DNA of 64,000 nucleotides from assembly GCA_934667625.1 (NCBI GenBank), contig CAKUMH010000009.1, positions 1 through 64,000 of the forward strand, written 5' to 3'. Below the pieces are notes generated by a model. The model was not told where the DNA came from. It searched no databases and saw only the letters and a list, made by a program, of their open reading frames with translations. This stretch comes from an uncultured Elusimicrobiales bacterium. GTDB taxonomy: Bacteria; Elusimicrobiota; Elusimicrobia; Elusimicrobiales; Elusimicrobiaceae. The position numbers were made by a program, and so were the translations under genes. The stretch's first letter is position 1, and every line of letters begins with the position of its first letter. Below, piece after piece: positions 41,542 to 50,084 of the stretch.

Positions 41542-42990
41542 CTACCAATGCAGATTGGGTTCGCGCGCGGCCGATACTTCATCAATGCGTCTGACACATT
41601 GCGTATGCGGAGCATCCTTTACCAACTGTGGATTTTCGTGAATTTCCGCATAGATCTTTTCCAGCGCGGTTACAAACGCATCCAACATTTGCTTGCTCTC
41701 GGTTTCGGTCGGTTCCACCATCATGGCTTCCGGCACAATCAGCGGGAAGTAAATAGTCGGAGCGTAAAAACCATAGTCCAGCAGGCGTTTGGCGACATCG
41801 CTGGTATGCACGCCGTTCATCTCGGCGGGATTAATGCTGAGCACACACTCGTGCATGCACGGACAGTCAAAAAAGGCGTTAAATTTGCCCTTTAAGGCGT
41901 TGCGCACGTAATTGGCATTTAAAACCGCATATTCGGCAATTTCTTTGAGCGTTCTTCCGTCAAATTGGCGCAGATAGCAATACCCACGCAGACAGACGGC
42001 AATATTGCCCCAGAAGGCCTTCATCTTGCCCAAGCTCTTGGGCATTTTGCCCGTTAACGTATACTTTCCATTTTTGCAGGTGACCAGAGGTTTTGGCAGG
42101 AACGGCGCCACATGAGCCGCTGCCCCCACCGGGCCGGAACCCGGGCCACCGCCGCCATGTGGGGCAGCAAAGGTTTTGTGCAAGTTAAGATGCATCACGT
42201 CCACCCCAAAATCGGCAGGTTTGGCCAAGCCGATCAGTGCGTTAAAGTTGGCCCCATCCATGTAGAAGAGTGCGCCGGCCTTGTGCACTAACTCGGCAAT
42301 TTCACGCACTTCTTTTTCAAACAGACCGACCGTATTGGGCACCGTCAGCATAAACGCGGCGGTTTTATCGGACAGCACGGCCTTGAGCGCCTCTTTATCC
42401 ACACAGCCGTCGGGACCGGATTTAATGTTCACCACCGTATACCCCGCCATATGAGCGGTAGCCGGGTTGGTACCGTGGGCTGTATCGGGCACGATTACTT
42501 CCGTGCGTTTAAAATCTTTCCGGGCGTCGTGGTAAGCGCGAATCGTCAAAATGCCAGTTAATTCCCCGTGCGCGCCGGCCGCCGGCTGCAACGTAAAGGC
42601 AGAAAGCCCGGTAATTTCTTTTAATAACTCCTGCAAATTATAGAGCATTTCCAACGTGCCTTGGGTCGTTTCCTCCGGGGCAAGCGGATGCACTTGGGAA
42701 AACTCCGGCAAGGACGAAAGCATATCATACGCCTTGGGATTGTACTTCATCGTGCAGGAACCCAAGGGATAAAACTCTCCATCCAAGCAGTAATTTAATT
42801 CAGACAAGCGCGTAAAATGGCGGACCGTTTCAAACTCGCTGACTTCCGGCAGCTTGGGTGTATCCGTGCGCAGACATTCTTGCGGCAGATAGGCGCTTGC
42901 AGCCTGCTGGGCCGCGGCAAAACGGATACCACGGCGGCCGGGACGGGATTTTTCAATAGATAATTCGCTGTGTTTCAAAATTTCTTCCAT
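41542..42990 (-). CDS. gcvPB: Glycine dehydrogenase (decarboxylating) subunit 2
   Basis: The 482-residue PLP enzyme forms the C-terminal half of the split P protein. PLP is held by the lysine of LNLHKTFAAPHGGGGPG. YPLGSCTMKYNPK and DTAHGTNPATA are typical. The ATG is chosen because AGGGGGATT precedes it and it lies two bases past the gcvPA stop. It decarboxylates glycine and passes the aminomethyl group to lipoyl-GcvH. Confidence 0.96.
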   Translation of the reverse strand: MEEILKHSELSIEKSRPGRRGIRFAAAQQAASAYLPQECLRTDTPKLPEVSEFETVRHFTRLSELNYCLDGEFYPLGSCTMKYNPKAYDMLSSLPEFSQVHPLAPEETTQGTLEMLYNLQELLKEITGLSAFTLQPAAGAHGELTGILTIRAYHDARKDFKRTEVIVPDTAHGTNPATAHMAGYTVVNIKSGPDGCVDKEALKAVLSDKTAAFMLTVPNTVGLFEKEVREIAELVHKAGALFYMDGANFNALIGLAKPADFGVDVMHLNLHKTFAAPHGGGGPGSGPVGAAAHVAPFLPKPLVTCKNGKYTLTGKMPKSLGKMKAFWGNIAVCLRGYCYLRQFDGRTLKEIAEYAVLNANYVRNALKGKFNAFFDCPCMHECVLSINPAEMNGVHTSDVAKRLLDYGFYAPTIYFPLIVPEAMMVEPTETESKQMLDAFVTALEKIYAEIHENPQLVKDAPHTQCVRRIDEVSAAREPNLHW

Positions 42991-42992
42991 AC

Positions 42993-44321
42993 TTAAATCC
43001 CCCTCAAGGCCTCTGCATAGGCCTGCAATTCTTGTTCCGTTTTGGTTTCGGTCGCACAAACCAGTAAGCAGTCCTTCATATCCTTAAAGTCTGCCCCCAG
43101 TGCATACCCGGCACCAATGCCCTTTTTGGCCAGTTTCTTGACCACCTGTTTGGCCGCAACGGGGCATTGAACCACGAACTCGTTGAAATACGGCGCCGTA
43201 AACTTAATTTGAAAGCCAGGCACTTGGCCGATTAAAGCAGCCAAGCGGTGGGCGTGCTCCACATTCAGGTCGGCGGCTTCTTTTAAACCCTTCGGTCCAA
43301 GCAAGGTTAAATAAATGACCGCATTTAACGCACAGAGCGCCTCGTTGGAACAAATGTTAGAGGAGGCCTTTTCGCGGCGGATGTGCTGTTCGCGCGCCTG
43401 CAGTGTGAGCACAAAAGAGCGTTTGCCTTCTTTATCTTTGGCAATGCCCACAATGCGCCCCGGCAGCTGGCGCATATAGACCTTTTTGGCCGTCATAATA
43501 CCCAGTCCCGGCCCGCCAAAGTGCATGGCGTTGCCGAAGGGTTGCCCCTCGGCTACGGCAAAATCGGCCCCATACGAACCCGGCGCTTTTAAAACAGCTA
43601 AGCTCATGGGATTTACAGACGCAACCAACAGCGCCCCCGCCTGGTGTACCAAAGACGCCACGGCGGCACCGTCTTCCACACAGCCGAAAAAGTTGGGCGT
43701 TTGCAGCAAAAGACAAGCGGTTTTGTCCGTCAATTTTTCTTTTAGCGCTGCTAAATCCAGCGTACCCTGTTGGGTGAGCGGAACCTCCACCAGCTTGGCA
43801 TTGGGCCAATGGCGCGTATAGGTTTTAAGTACTTCTTTGTACTGCGGGTTTAACGCGGCGGAAAACAGAATTTCCGTGCGGCCAGTAATGCGCAGGCAAG
43901 CCAGGGCCGCCTCAGCCAAAGCGGTGGCACCGTCGTAATGGGAAGCAGTGGCCACATCCATATCAAACAAAGCGCAAATGCAGCTTTGAAATTCGTAAAT
44001 TGTCTGTAACGTGCCCTGGCTGGCCTCGGCCTGATAGGGCGTGTAGGCGGTTAAAAATTCGCCGCGGGACGAAAGGGCATTCACTGCTGCGGGGATAAAA
44101 TGTTCATAAATACCGGCACCGATAAAATTGGAAAGTTTTTTATTTTTGGACGCCAAAGCGCGGATATGCGCCGTTAATTCGGCTTCGGTGAGGGCTTGGG
44201 GCAAATTCAACGCCGGATACAACAAATCCTGCGGAATTTGCTGAAGCAACTCCTTCACGGACGAAACGCCGATTTTTTGCAGCATTTCTTGCTTGTCTTC
44301 TTGCGTGTGGGGAATAAACAT
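42993..44321 (-). CDS. gcvPA: Glycine dehydrogenase (decarboxylating) subunit 1
   Basis: The 442-residue N-terminal half of the split P protein begins FIPHTQEDKQEMLQKIGV and has TAYTPYQAEASQGTLQTIYEFQ broken across residues 90-115. It is PLP-fold but lacks the PLP lysine, as is normal for this half. It pairs with GcvPB. It follows gcvH after a hairpin that could lower its expression. Confidence 0.95.
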   Translation of the reverse strand: MFIPHTQEDKQEMLQKIGVSSVKELLQQIPQDLLYPALNLPQALTEAELTAHIRALASKNKKLSNFIGAGIYEHFIPAAVNALSSRGEFLTAYTPYQAEASQGTLQTIYEFQSCICALFDMDVATASHYDGATALAEAALACLRITGRTEILFSAALNPQYKEVLKTYTRHWPNAKLVEVPLTQQGTLDLAALKEKLTDKTACLLLQTPNFFGCVEDGAAVASLVHQAGALLVASVNPMSLAVLKAPGSYGADFAVAEGQPFGNAMHFGGPGLGIMTAKKVYMRQLPGRIVGIAKDKEGKRSFVLTLQAREQHIRREKASSNICSNEALCALNAVIYLTLLGPKGLKEAADLNVEHAHRLAALIGQVPGFQIKFTAPYFNEFVVQCPVAAKQVVKKLAKKGIGAGYALGADFKDMKDCLLVCATETKTEQELQAYAEALRGI

Positions 44322-44340
44322 AATAAGAACCTCTTTAAAA

Positions 44341-44362
44341 TCCCCCGCCGTAACGCGGGGGA
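44341..44362 (-). terminator. Hairpin between gcvH and gcvPA, possible partial terminator
   Basis: TCCCCCGC / GCGGGGGA around six bases, followed on the minus strand by TTTTA, 19 bases before the gcvPA start. Inside an operon it may attenuate or set the 3' end of a gcvTH message. Confidence 0.55.
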
Positions 44363-44371
44363 AGAAAACAA

Positions 44372-44752
44372 CTATTTGTTTAAGGTAGCTTTGTAGGCGC
44401 TTAAATCAAGCAACGCCTCGTATTCGGCCGGAGCGGTCATTTTAATTTTAAACAACCAGCCATTGCCGTACGGTTCGCGGTTGACGAGAGCCGGATCGGC
44501 CTCCAGGGCGGAATTGACTTCTACAATTTCACCACTGACGGGAGCATAAATCTCGCTGGCGGATTTGACGGATTCAATCACACAGCAATTTTGGCCTGCC
44601 GTAACCTTTTGGCCTACTTTGGGCAAGTCCACAAAAACGATATCGCTGATTTCTTCCTGCGCGTGGTTGCTGATGCCCACGGTGGCAATGTCGCCCTCGG
44701 TATGGGCCCATTCGTGCGTTTTAGCAAAACGGCAATTTTCTTCGTTGTACAT
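44372..44752 (-). CDS. gcvH: Glycine cleavage system H protein
   Basis: The 126-residue carrier holds lipoate on Lys63 in CVIESVKSASEIYAPVSGE. It starts with RFAKTHEWAH and ends in a normal C-terminal helix. It shuttles the aminomethyl arm between P, T and L proteins. The order gcvT-gcvH-gcvPA-gcvPB is the common split-P layout. Confidence 0.96.
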   Translation of the reverse strand: MYNEENCRFAKTHEWAHTEGDIATVGISNHAQEEISDIVFVDLPKVGQKVTAGQNCCVIESVKSASEIYAPVSGEIVEVNSALEADPALVNREPYGNGWLFKIKMTAPAEYEALLDLSAYKATLNK

Positions 44753-44767
44753 AGTGTTCTCCTTAAG

Positions 44768-45847
44768 TTAAACTCTGTTTTTATAAAAGGGCGTTTTGAC
44801 CACTTCGGCCTTGGCCCGTTTTCCGTGGATTTCTATTTCCACTTCGCTGCCCAGCGCCACATCAGACGCCAAATATCCAACGGCAATTCCCTTAAATAAA
44901 GGCGAATACGTGCCACTGGTCAGCACCCCTTTTTCCTCGGCGCCGACAAACACCTTGCATCCCGCGCGAGGAACGCCCGGGCTTTTGAGCACAAAGGCCG
45001 CCAATCTTTCTTTCAGCCCCTGCGCCTTTTGCGCCACGAGCGCTTCTTTCCCTACAAAATCTTCTTTGGCCAGCTTTACCACCCAACCGCAATTGGCCTC
45101 ATACGGGGTGCGGGTTTGATCGGCATCTGCCCCATTGAGCAGGTAGCCGGCCTCTAAGCGCAGCACATCGCGCGCACCTAAACCGCACGGCTTTACGCCC
45201 TTTTCCAAAAGAGCCGCCCACAACTGTACGATTTTATCGTTGGGAAGCATAATTTCCACGCCGTCCTCTCCAGTGTAGCCCGTGCGGGTGACAAAACCCT
45301 TGGTTCCGAAAAGTTCAATGGCTTGAATGTGAAAACGCGGCAAATTCACTACCCCAGGGATGATCTGGTCCGCCTCTTCTACCGCCTTGGGCCCTTGCAA
45401 AGCAATCATGGCCCAGGCCGCACTTTCGTTGCGCACGGTGACGTCAAACTTTTTGGCTTGCTGGGTGAACCAGGCAAAATCGCCGTCAATGCATGCGGCA
45501 TTTACTACCACCAAAAATTTTTCCGGCGTGATACAAAAGGAAATGGCATCGTCAATAATAGTTCCTTTTTCGGTTAGAATATGGGAATAGGTTCCTGAGG
45601 ACGGGGTGTTTTTGATATTGTTGCAGTTGATATATTGCAAAAAAGGCCAAGCGTCTTTGCCCTCTACAAAAAACTGCCCCATGTGGGACACGTCAAACAT
45701 ACCGGCGGCTTCGCGCACGGCCTTATGTTCGGCCAAAATTCCGTTAAACTGCACGGGGAGCAGCCAGCCGTGGAAATCCACCATTTTTCCGCCGGCGGCT
45801 TCGCAAGCGGCGCAGAGCGGAGTGGTTTTTAAATTGGTATCGGTCAT
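44768..45847 (-). CDS. gcvT: Aminomethyltransferase (glycine cleavage T protein)
   Basis: The 359-residue folate enzyme takes the aminomethyl group from GcvH and makes methylene-tetrahydrofolate and ammonia. DVSHMGQFFVEG, GYTGEDGVEIML and DVLRLEAGYLLNG are clear. GGAGG lies before the ATG. It is the first gene of the operon. No glycine riboswitch fits in the ~60 bases upstream. No lpd gene (L protein) is in the window. Confidence 0.96.
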   Translation of the reverse strand: MTDTNLKTTPLCAACEAAGGKMVDFHGWLLPVQFNGILAEHKAVREAAGMFDVSHMGQFFVEGKDAWPFLQYINCNNIKNTPSSGTYSHILTEKGTIIDDAISFCITPEKFLVVVNAACIDGDFAWFTQQAKKFDVTVRNESAAWAMIALQGPKAVEEADQIIPGVVNLPRFHIQAIELFGTKGFVTRTGYTGEDGVEIMLPNDKIVQLWAALLEKGVKPCGLGARDVLRLEAGYLLNGADADQTRTPYEANCGWVVKLAKEDFVGKEALVAQKAQGLKERLAAFVLKSPGVPRAGCKVFVGAEEKGVLTSGTYSPLFKGIAVGYLASDVALGSEVEIEIHGKRAKAEVVKTPFYKNRV

Positions 45848-45870
45848 TACGCCTCCAAAAGTATACGTTC

Positions 45871-45902
45871 ATTGTATAAAATTTAATGGTTTTTTATACA
45901 AT
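45871..45902. promoter_or_regulatory. Symmetric divergent promoter region, gcvT / YgjP-like gene
   Basis: A perfect inverted repeat ATTGTATAAAA / TTTTATACAAT (45871-45881 and 45892-45902). On each strand it gives TTGTAT, 17 bases, TATACA, so the two promoters face each other over the same 32 bases. Polymerase could occupy only one at a time. On the plus side the -10 ends six bases before the ATG, so that mRNA should be leaderless. Confidence 0.65.
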
Positions 45903-45908
45903 ATAAAT

Positions 45909-46586
45909 ATGGCAGATACGCAAAGCGTCGTGAGCGACGTAAAACTGTTTATTGAACGGCTCAAAAAGGAGCTGCCGGAAGTGTTCGGCCAAGCGGACGG
46001 CAACAAAAACAACGCAGAAGCCGCCCACTCCGGTGACAACAAGGTGCTCTACAACGGCAAGTTGTACGAGGCCCGCATGTACCTGACGCCCGACCAGGAG
46101 GAGGGCGTTGCGTTTGACGGCACGATTTTTCATATTTATTTGCAGTCCAAGAACGCAGACCCGTCTGCTTTGGTTACCACGTGGCTGCGGAACAAAGCCA
46201 ACGAAACCCTAAAGGCTAAAACCGCTGAATGGGCGCAAAAAATCGGCGTGGAATTTAACAACATTGTCATCAAGGACCAGCGAACCTGCTGGGCCAGTTG
46301 CTCGGGCAAAAAGAATATCAATTATTCATACCGTATTGTTAAAATGCCCTTGGCGGTGCAAGATTACCTAATGGTGCACGAACTGTGCCACTTGGTACAT
46401 ATGAACCACGGGCAGGAGTACTGGCAGTTGGTGGCGCAATTTTGCCCTGACTACAAAAGCCACCGCCGCTGGTTAAATGAAAACAAGGGCTCTATCTTTG
46501 CCGAGGTGGAATTGACCTACCAGGCGCCAGCGGACGATTCCGCGCCGCAAACCCCGGCACAAGAGGAAAATACTTCCGCCCAGTAA
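45909..46586 (+). CDS. YgjP-like (DUF45/M48-type) metallopeptidase-fold protein
   Basis: The 225-residue protein has zinc motif HELCHLVHMNH (157-167) and the family motif RTCWASCSGKKNINYSYR. These mark the YgjP/SprT-like group, some of which are reported as nucleotide pyrophosphatases or peptidases. The exact activity is uncertain. An acidic C-terminal tail (about 205-225) is low in complexity. The ATG follows a -10 box directly and has no Shine-Dalgarno sequence. A second gene follows ten bases later. Confidence 0.8.
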   Translation: MADTQSVVSDVKLFIERLKKELPEVFGQADGNKNNAEAAHSGDNKVLYNGKLYEARMYLTPDQEEGVAFDGTIFHIYLQSKNADPSALVTTWLRNKANETLKAKTAEWAQKIGVEFNNIVIKDQRTCWASCSGKKNINYSYRIVKMPLAVQDYLMVHELCHLVHMNHGQEYWQLVAQFCPDYKSHRRWLNENKGSIFAEVELTYQAPADDSAPQTPAQEENTSAQ

Positions 46587-46595
46587 GGAGGAAAT

Positions 46596-47711
46596 GTGCA
46601 TAAGTTCTTTATTTTTCTGTATTTTCTGGTAGCTTGTCCGCTCCTTGTTTCTGCACAAGAGAAGCAAGCTGCACAAGCATGCAAGACCGAAAATCGCACG
46701 AACATATTTGGCACGCCATTTTGCTGCTCCCGCAAAACAGGGCTAAAGTACAAAGAAAAAAAGATAAAGTGCACTGAAATAATGGACCAAAAAGATCTTG
46801 AAGAAAGAGAAGCGCTCACCGTTTCTGTAACTATCTTAGACAAGGGGGACATCTCCCTAGATCCTGCCAAAGATATCATAGAATACCAGCAAGGATTGCC
46901 AAAGCTTTCCGCAAAAGAATTGTCATCGCCTGAGACGGTAGAAAAATTTTACCGTTGCAAAAATAAAAACTCGGCAGTATTCCTCCGCCAGCGCCCTGAG
47001 TACTATGCGTCTGTAACGCAATTTTACCCAAAAATTGAGATACTTATGGATCTTGACACTGAGGCCGAGATAGATGAAGTGCAAAATGCCATTTTCCATT
47101 ACTTGTGTAATTCGTTTGATCCGCTCTCTTTTTTTCAAACGCTAAACGCACCAGAACCACCACAAGTTTTAAAAACGCAAACTAACAACCATCCTTCTAA
47201 ACCGAAAAAACTGGAGAATGCCACACTTTCCGCCAAGAATACGGCCGCTCGTTCAACCCAGGCGGAACGCATGCAAAACAATCCAAAATCACAACCCCGC
47301 GCGGGTCGTAACCAAATAGTTCAACCGGTACAGCCAGCAAAAAAGGGGTGGCCCTTACTGGGACTGCAATTTTACCCGGCCGCCGTGCCCGGTAATTTTA
47401 AGCAAGTGCGCCGTTTTACTACCAAAGACGGGCAAGTGGAAATTAAAATTAATTTTACCTCGTCAGACAAAAGCGCTTTCTACCAAAAACTGCAGATTAA
47501 GTACGACGGACAACTCACGCAAGGAACTGAATGCAACGACGGTTCCCGCCTGCTGGAAACGGCCGTCAACGGGTTGTATCAAGCGTATTTACTTAAACCA
47601 AATGCCATTTTGGTCTTAACGTTTGGCTACCCGCCGCAAACAGCCTCGCCGTTTCTGCCGCGGGAGAAACGCTTGCAGCTCTGCGCCGCAGATTTAAGCA
47701 CCGTTTGGTAA
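46596..47711 (+). CDS. Secreted protein of unknown function
   Basis: The 371-residue protein starts with GTG after AAGGAGG (46585-46591). A signal peptide (residues 1-20, HKFFIFLYFLVACPLLVSA) precedes an N-terminal domain (about 25-185, rich in charged residues), a Gln/Pro/Arg/Asn-rich linker (about 190-250) and a C-terminal beta-rich domain (about 255-371). I recognise no family. An overlapping ATG two bases upstream opens a frame of only a few codons. It is likely co-transcribed with the YgjP-like gene. Confidence 0.75.
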   Translation: MHKFFIFLYFLVACPLLVSAQEKQAAQACKTENRTNIFGTPFCCSRKTGLKYKEKKIKCTEIMDQKDLEEREALTVSVTILDKGDISLDPAKDIIEYQQGLPKLSAKELSSPETVEKFYRCKNKNSAVFLRQRPEYYASVTQFYPKIEILMDLDTEAEIDEVQNAIFHYLCNSFDPLSFFQTLNAPEPPQVLKTQTNNHPSKPKKLENATLSAKNTAARSTQAERMQNNPKSQPRAGRNQIVQPVQPAKKGWPLLGLQFYPAAVPGNFKQVRRFTTKDGQVEIKINFTSSDKSAFYQKLQIKYDGQLTQGTECNDGSRLLETAVNGLYQAYLLKPNAILVLTFGYPPQTASPFLPREKRLQLCAADLSTVW

Positions 47712-47714
47712 ATT

Positions 47715-47744
47715 AAAAAGCGCCCTCGGATAAGGGCGCTTTTT
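47715..47744 (+). terminator. Terminator of the YgjP-like / secreted protein unit
   Basis: AAAAAGCGCCCT / AGGGCGCTTTTT with a 6-base loop, directly past the stop. Confidence 0.93.
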
Positions 47745-47800
47745 ATAGGAGACCTCCTCGTCCCTGGCTTTGGGTAGAGGAAGGAACGTTTACAAAACAA

Positions 47801-48535
47801 TTATCTGTAGAACAACTGCAAGGAATCTTCGCTTAACCCAGCTCCCCAAAAGGAAACAGGCAAACGGCTCGGCACATACTTGACTAAGGCAGCTACTTTC
47901 CCATTAAAGAAGAAGGGTTGACCTTGTTTGAGGGTTACCGCGCGGTGCTGAAACCGGTTGGCCCGTGCCGAAAGCACTCCGTGATTGATAAAGAAGCTCC
48001 ACAGGCTATTGTGCGCCCCTTCTACCGTATCCGCCAGGGAAGCGCCCTGCGACACAAAGAGCGGTTCCGCTGCCTCAATTCCGGTCCACAAATCTTTCTT
48101 CACAAGCACCTTGGCCACCCCGTCTTTAACGGAAACGGAAGCGCGAGTGCCAATGGCTTTTTTCCCGTTGGAAAAGCGCAGCGACACCTGTTTTAACATA
48201 AAATCATCCTCTTGGGCGCAGTCGGCCACCGTGGCCACGTGCGACGTGTTAAGCAGCACCCCCTGACAGGTTTTAGTCTTGTTCTTTACCGATACAACGG
48301 CATTCGCCCCTTTGCGCGGACGGCGCAACATAACATCTTTCATGCGAATTTCTTTTTCAAAAGAAAACGTAAGATCTACTACCGCCGACTGCAAGCGTTG
48401 GGTTTTCTCCGCCTGAGCGGCCTTGCGCATGATTTTTTTATTTAATTCTGCAGAGGGCTGCGCCGCCTGAGCCACGCCAAATGCCCCCAACACAAAAGCA
48501 ACCGCCAACATTTTTACAGCTACACGATGAAACAT
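47801..48535 (-). CDS. Exported trypsin-like protein without catalytic residues
   Basis: The 244-residue protein has a signal peptide (about 1-25, ending VAQAAQ). A chymotrypsin-like barrel is suggested by CQGVLLNTSHVATVADC. Active relatives have TAAHC there, so the catalytic histidine is an aspartate (Asp105). The region LKQGQPFFFNGKVAALVKY stands where GDSGGP would be, so the serine is also missing. It is probably a pseudoprotease that binds protein. AGAGG precedes the ATG. It is a single gene. Confidence 0.55.
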   Translation of the reverse strand: MFHRVAVKMLAVAFVLGAFGVAQAAQPSAELNKKIMRKAAQAEKTQRLQSAVVDLTFSFEKEIRMKDVMLRRPRKGANAVVSVKNKTKTCQGVLLNTSHVATVADCAQEDDFMLKQVSLRFSNGKKAIGTRASVSVKDGVAKVLVKKDLWTGIEAAEPLFVSQGASLADTVEGAHNSLWSFFINHGVLSARANRFQHRAVTLKQGQPFFFNGKVAALVKYVPSRLPVSFWGAGLSEDSLQLFYR

Positions 48536-48559
48536 ATTTTTTCCTCTCTTTTGTAAAAC

Positions 48560-48580
48560 TTTGTATTTATATTATACAAA
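48560..48580. promoter_or_regulatory. Inverted repeat in the promoter of the trypsin-like gene
   Basis: TTTGTAT and ATACAAA around seven bases (48560-48566, 48574-48580), 25 bases upstream of the start. It overlaps possible -10/-35 boxes, so it is either an operator or a chance feature of AT-rich promoter DNA. Confidence 0.4.
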
Positions 48581-48610
48581 AGTTAGGAGAAACTAACAAT
48601 ATATTTTTAA

Positions 48611-48641
48611 AAATAAAAATCCTCCGTCTAAAAACCGGAGG
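48611..48641 (-). terminator. Terminator of the chromate transporter operon
   Basis: On the minus strand CCTCCG / CGGAGG with a 9-base loop, followed by ATTTTTATTTTT, about 50 bases past the chrA stop. Confidence 0.85.
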
Positions 48642-48690
48642 AAATCATTTAATAAATAAGTTAGGAAGAACTATCTTTTTTAGTGCACTG

Positions 48691-49215
48691 TTAATAAAAT
48701 AACAGGCCCAGCATCCCGCAGGCCACTATGGCAGGAATCGGCCCGACCTTAAACTTTCCCACCGCCAAAAATGCAGCCAAAAAGAGCAGTACGCTCTTGT
48801 AATCCACAAAATTTTCGCTATTGCACAGCACCAAAGCTGCCGCCGCAATCAGCCCAATCACTGCCGGGCGCAAGCCCAAAAACACGCCTTCTACCGCCGG
48901 GGTGTGACGGTATTTTAAAAAGTAACGGCTGATGAGCAGCATTAATATAAACGACGGCAAACAAACGGCAATGGTGGCCACCGCACTGCCCCACACGCTA
49001 TGCGAGGCCGTATATCCCGTATACGTGGCTAAGTTAATCCCCACCGGGCCGGGCGTTACCTGGCTGATTGCTACTACATCGGTAAATTCGGCCGTCGTTA
49101 ACCAGGCTTGCTTGTATACCACTTCGTTTTGAATAAACGAAATCATGGCATACCCACCGCCAAAATTAAAGAGGCCGATTTTAAAGAAGGTTAAAAAAAG
49201 TTTCCAAAAAATCAT
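48691..49215 (-). CDS. chrA: Chromate transporter, short-chain (ChrA half), second
   Basis: The 174-residue inner-membrane protein of the CHR family starts FFKIGLFNFGGGYAMISFIQ and has VAISQVTPGPVGINLATYTG. Short CHR proteins work in pairs; the partner gene overlaps by ATGA. They export chromate in studied cases, but in anaerobes the natural anion may differ. Confidence 0.9.
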   Translation of the reverse strand: MIFWKLFLTFFKIGLFNFGGGYAMISFIQNEVVYKQAWLTTAEFTDVVAISQVTPGPVGINLATYTGYTASHSVWGSAVATIAVCLPSFILMLLISRYFLKYRHTPAVEGVFLGLRPAVIGLIAAAALVLCNSENFVDYKSVLLFLAAFLAVGKFKVGPIPAIVACGMLGLLFY

Positions 49216-49751
49216 TTAATGCCCCCAAGGCGGCCATACAAAAAACCACCCATACCCGCCGCCAACACAATGTACACCGGAGACACTCCCCCCAGCCACA
49301 CCAGGAGCGCCGCCAAGAGAGGAATCCACACGGTTTTATGCGTAATACGCGCGGACGCGGCCAGCTTAAAAACCGGCACGGCAATCAGGGCTACCACCGC
49401 TGGGCGAATGCCTAAAAATACGCGTTTTACGATGGGATTATCTTTAAAATTATGGAAGAAGAGCGCAATCAGCAAAATAATGATAAAGGACGGCAGCGCC
49501 GCACCCAACGCGCACACCACACTGCCCCAAAAGCCTTTTATTTTGTATCCCGCTAAAATGGCAATATTAATAGCTAAAATACCGGGAGCGGCCTGCGCCA
49601 CCGCCGTGGCATCCAAAAATTCGGTTTCATCCAAATATTTTTTATTGTCCACCAATTCCCGCTGAATGAGCGGCAGCATGGCATAGCCGCCACCCAAGGT
49701 GAAGGTGCCGATTTTGGCAAAAATCCAAAATAAAGAAAAGAATGTTCTCAT
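49212..49751 (-). CDS. chrA: Chromate transporter, short-chain (ChrA half), first
   Basis: The 179-residue CHR-family protein has FAKIGTFTLGGGYAMLPLIQ and TAVAQAAPGILAINIAILAG. With the next gene it forms a heterodimeric transporter. The regulator gene lies 13 bases upstream in the same direction. Confidence 0.9.
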   Translation of the reverse strand: MRTFFSLFWIFAKIGTFTLGGGYAMLPLIQRELVDNKKYLDETEFLDATAVAQAAPGILAINIAILAGYKIKGFWGSVVCALGAALPSFIIILLIALFFHNFKDNPIVKRVFLGIRPAVVALIAVPVFKLAASARITHKTVWIPLLAALLVWLGGVSPVYIVLAAGMGGFLYGRLGGIK

Positions 49752-49764
49752 CTTTATTATTCTA

Positions 49765-50007
49765 CTATTTCAGCGGGAACTCTAATAGGGCCGGGAGCGG
49801 AATTTTTAAGCCTTCGGCAATTTTGTGCAGATTGAGCAGGGCCACATTGCGCTCGCCGCGTTCCACACCGTCCATGTAGGTGCGGGCCAGGCCGATTTCA
49901 AGCGCAAAATCCTCTTGCGAAAAACCTGCCGCCTTACGCAGTGCCCGTAAATGCGCGCCAAAAGCCTGCAGGTATTTTTTATCCGCTGCGGTATAGGAAT
50001 TCTTCAT
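49765..50007 (-). CDS. XRE-family helix-turn-helix regulator
   Basis: The 80-residue protein is almost all one HTH_3 domain: FGAHLRALRKAAGFSQEDFA, EIGLARTYMDGVERGERNV and LLNLHKIAEGLKI. Such small Cro/CI-like proteins repress their own operon. It is the first gene of XRE-chrA-chrA. The inverted repeats just upstream are its likely operator. Confidence 0.9.
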   Translation of the reverse strand: MKNSYTAADKKYLQAFGAHLRALRKAAGFSQEDFALEIGLARTYMDGVERGERNVALLNLHKIAEGLKIPLPALLEFPLK

Positions 50008-50027
50008 CCTACACAGGATATTGTTTT

Positions 50028-50058
50028 GATACTTTTAAGTACACGGACTATAAGTATC
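50028..50058. promoter_or_regulatory. Probable operator of the XRE regulator
   Basis: GATACTT (50028-50034) and AAGTATC (50052-50058) form a perfect 7-bp inverted repeat with a 17-base centre. TACTTTTAAGTA (50030-50041) is a second, nested one. They lie between the regulator gene and the TATAAT (50071-50076) of the divergent pilin remnant. Confidence 0.55.
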
Positions 50059-50084
50059 ATATTTTTATATTATAATTTGGAAAG

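Noticed and set aside
44341..44362. Hairpin between gcvH and gcvPA as the end of the operon
   Set aside because: gcvPA-gcvPB follow directly in the same direction without a visible promoter, so read-through is more likely than full termination.
45848..45908. Glycine riboswitch upstream of gcvT
   Set aside because: Only about 60 bases separate gcvT from the divergent gene, too short for the aptamer, and no GGAGAG-type motifs are seen.
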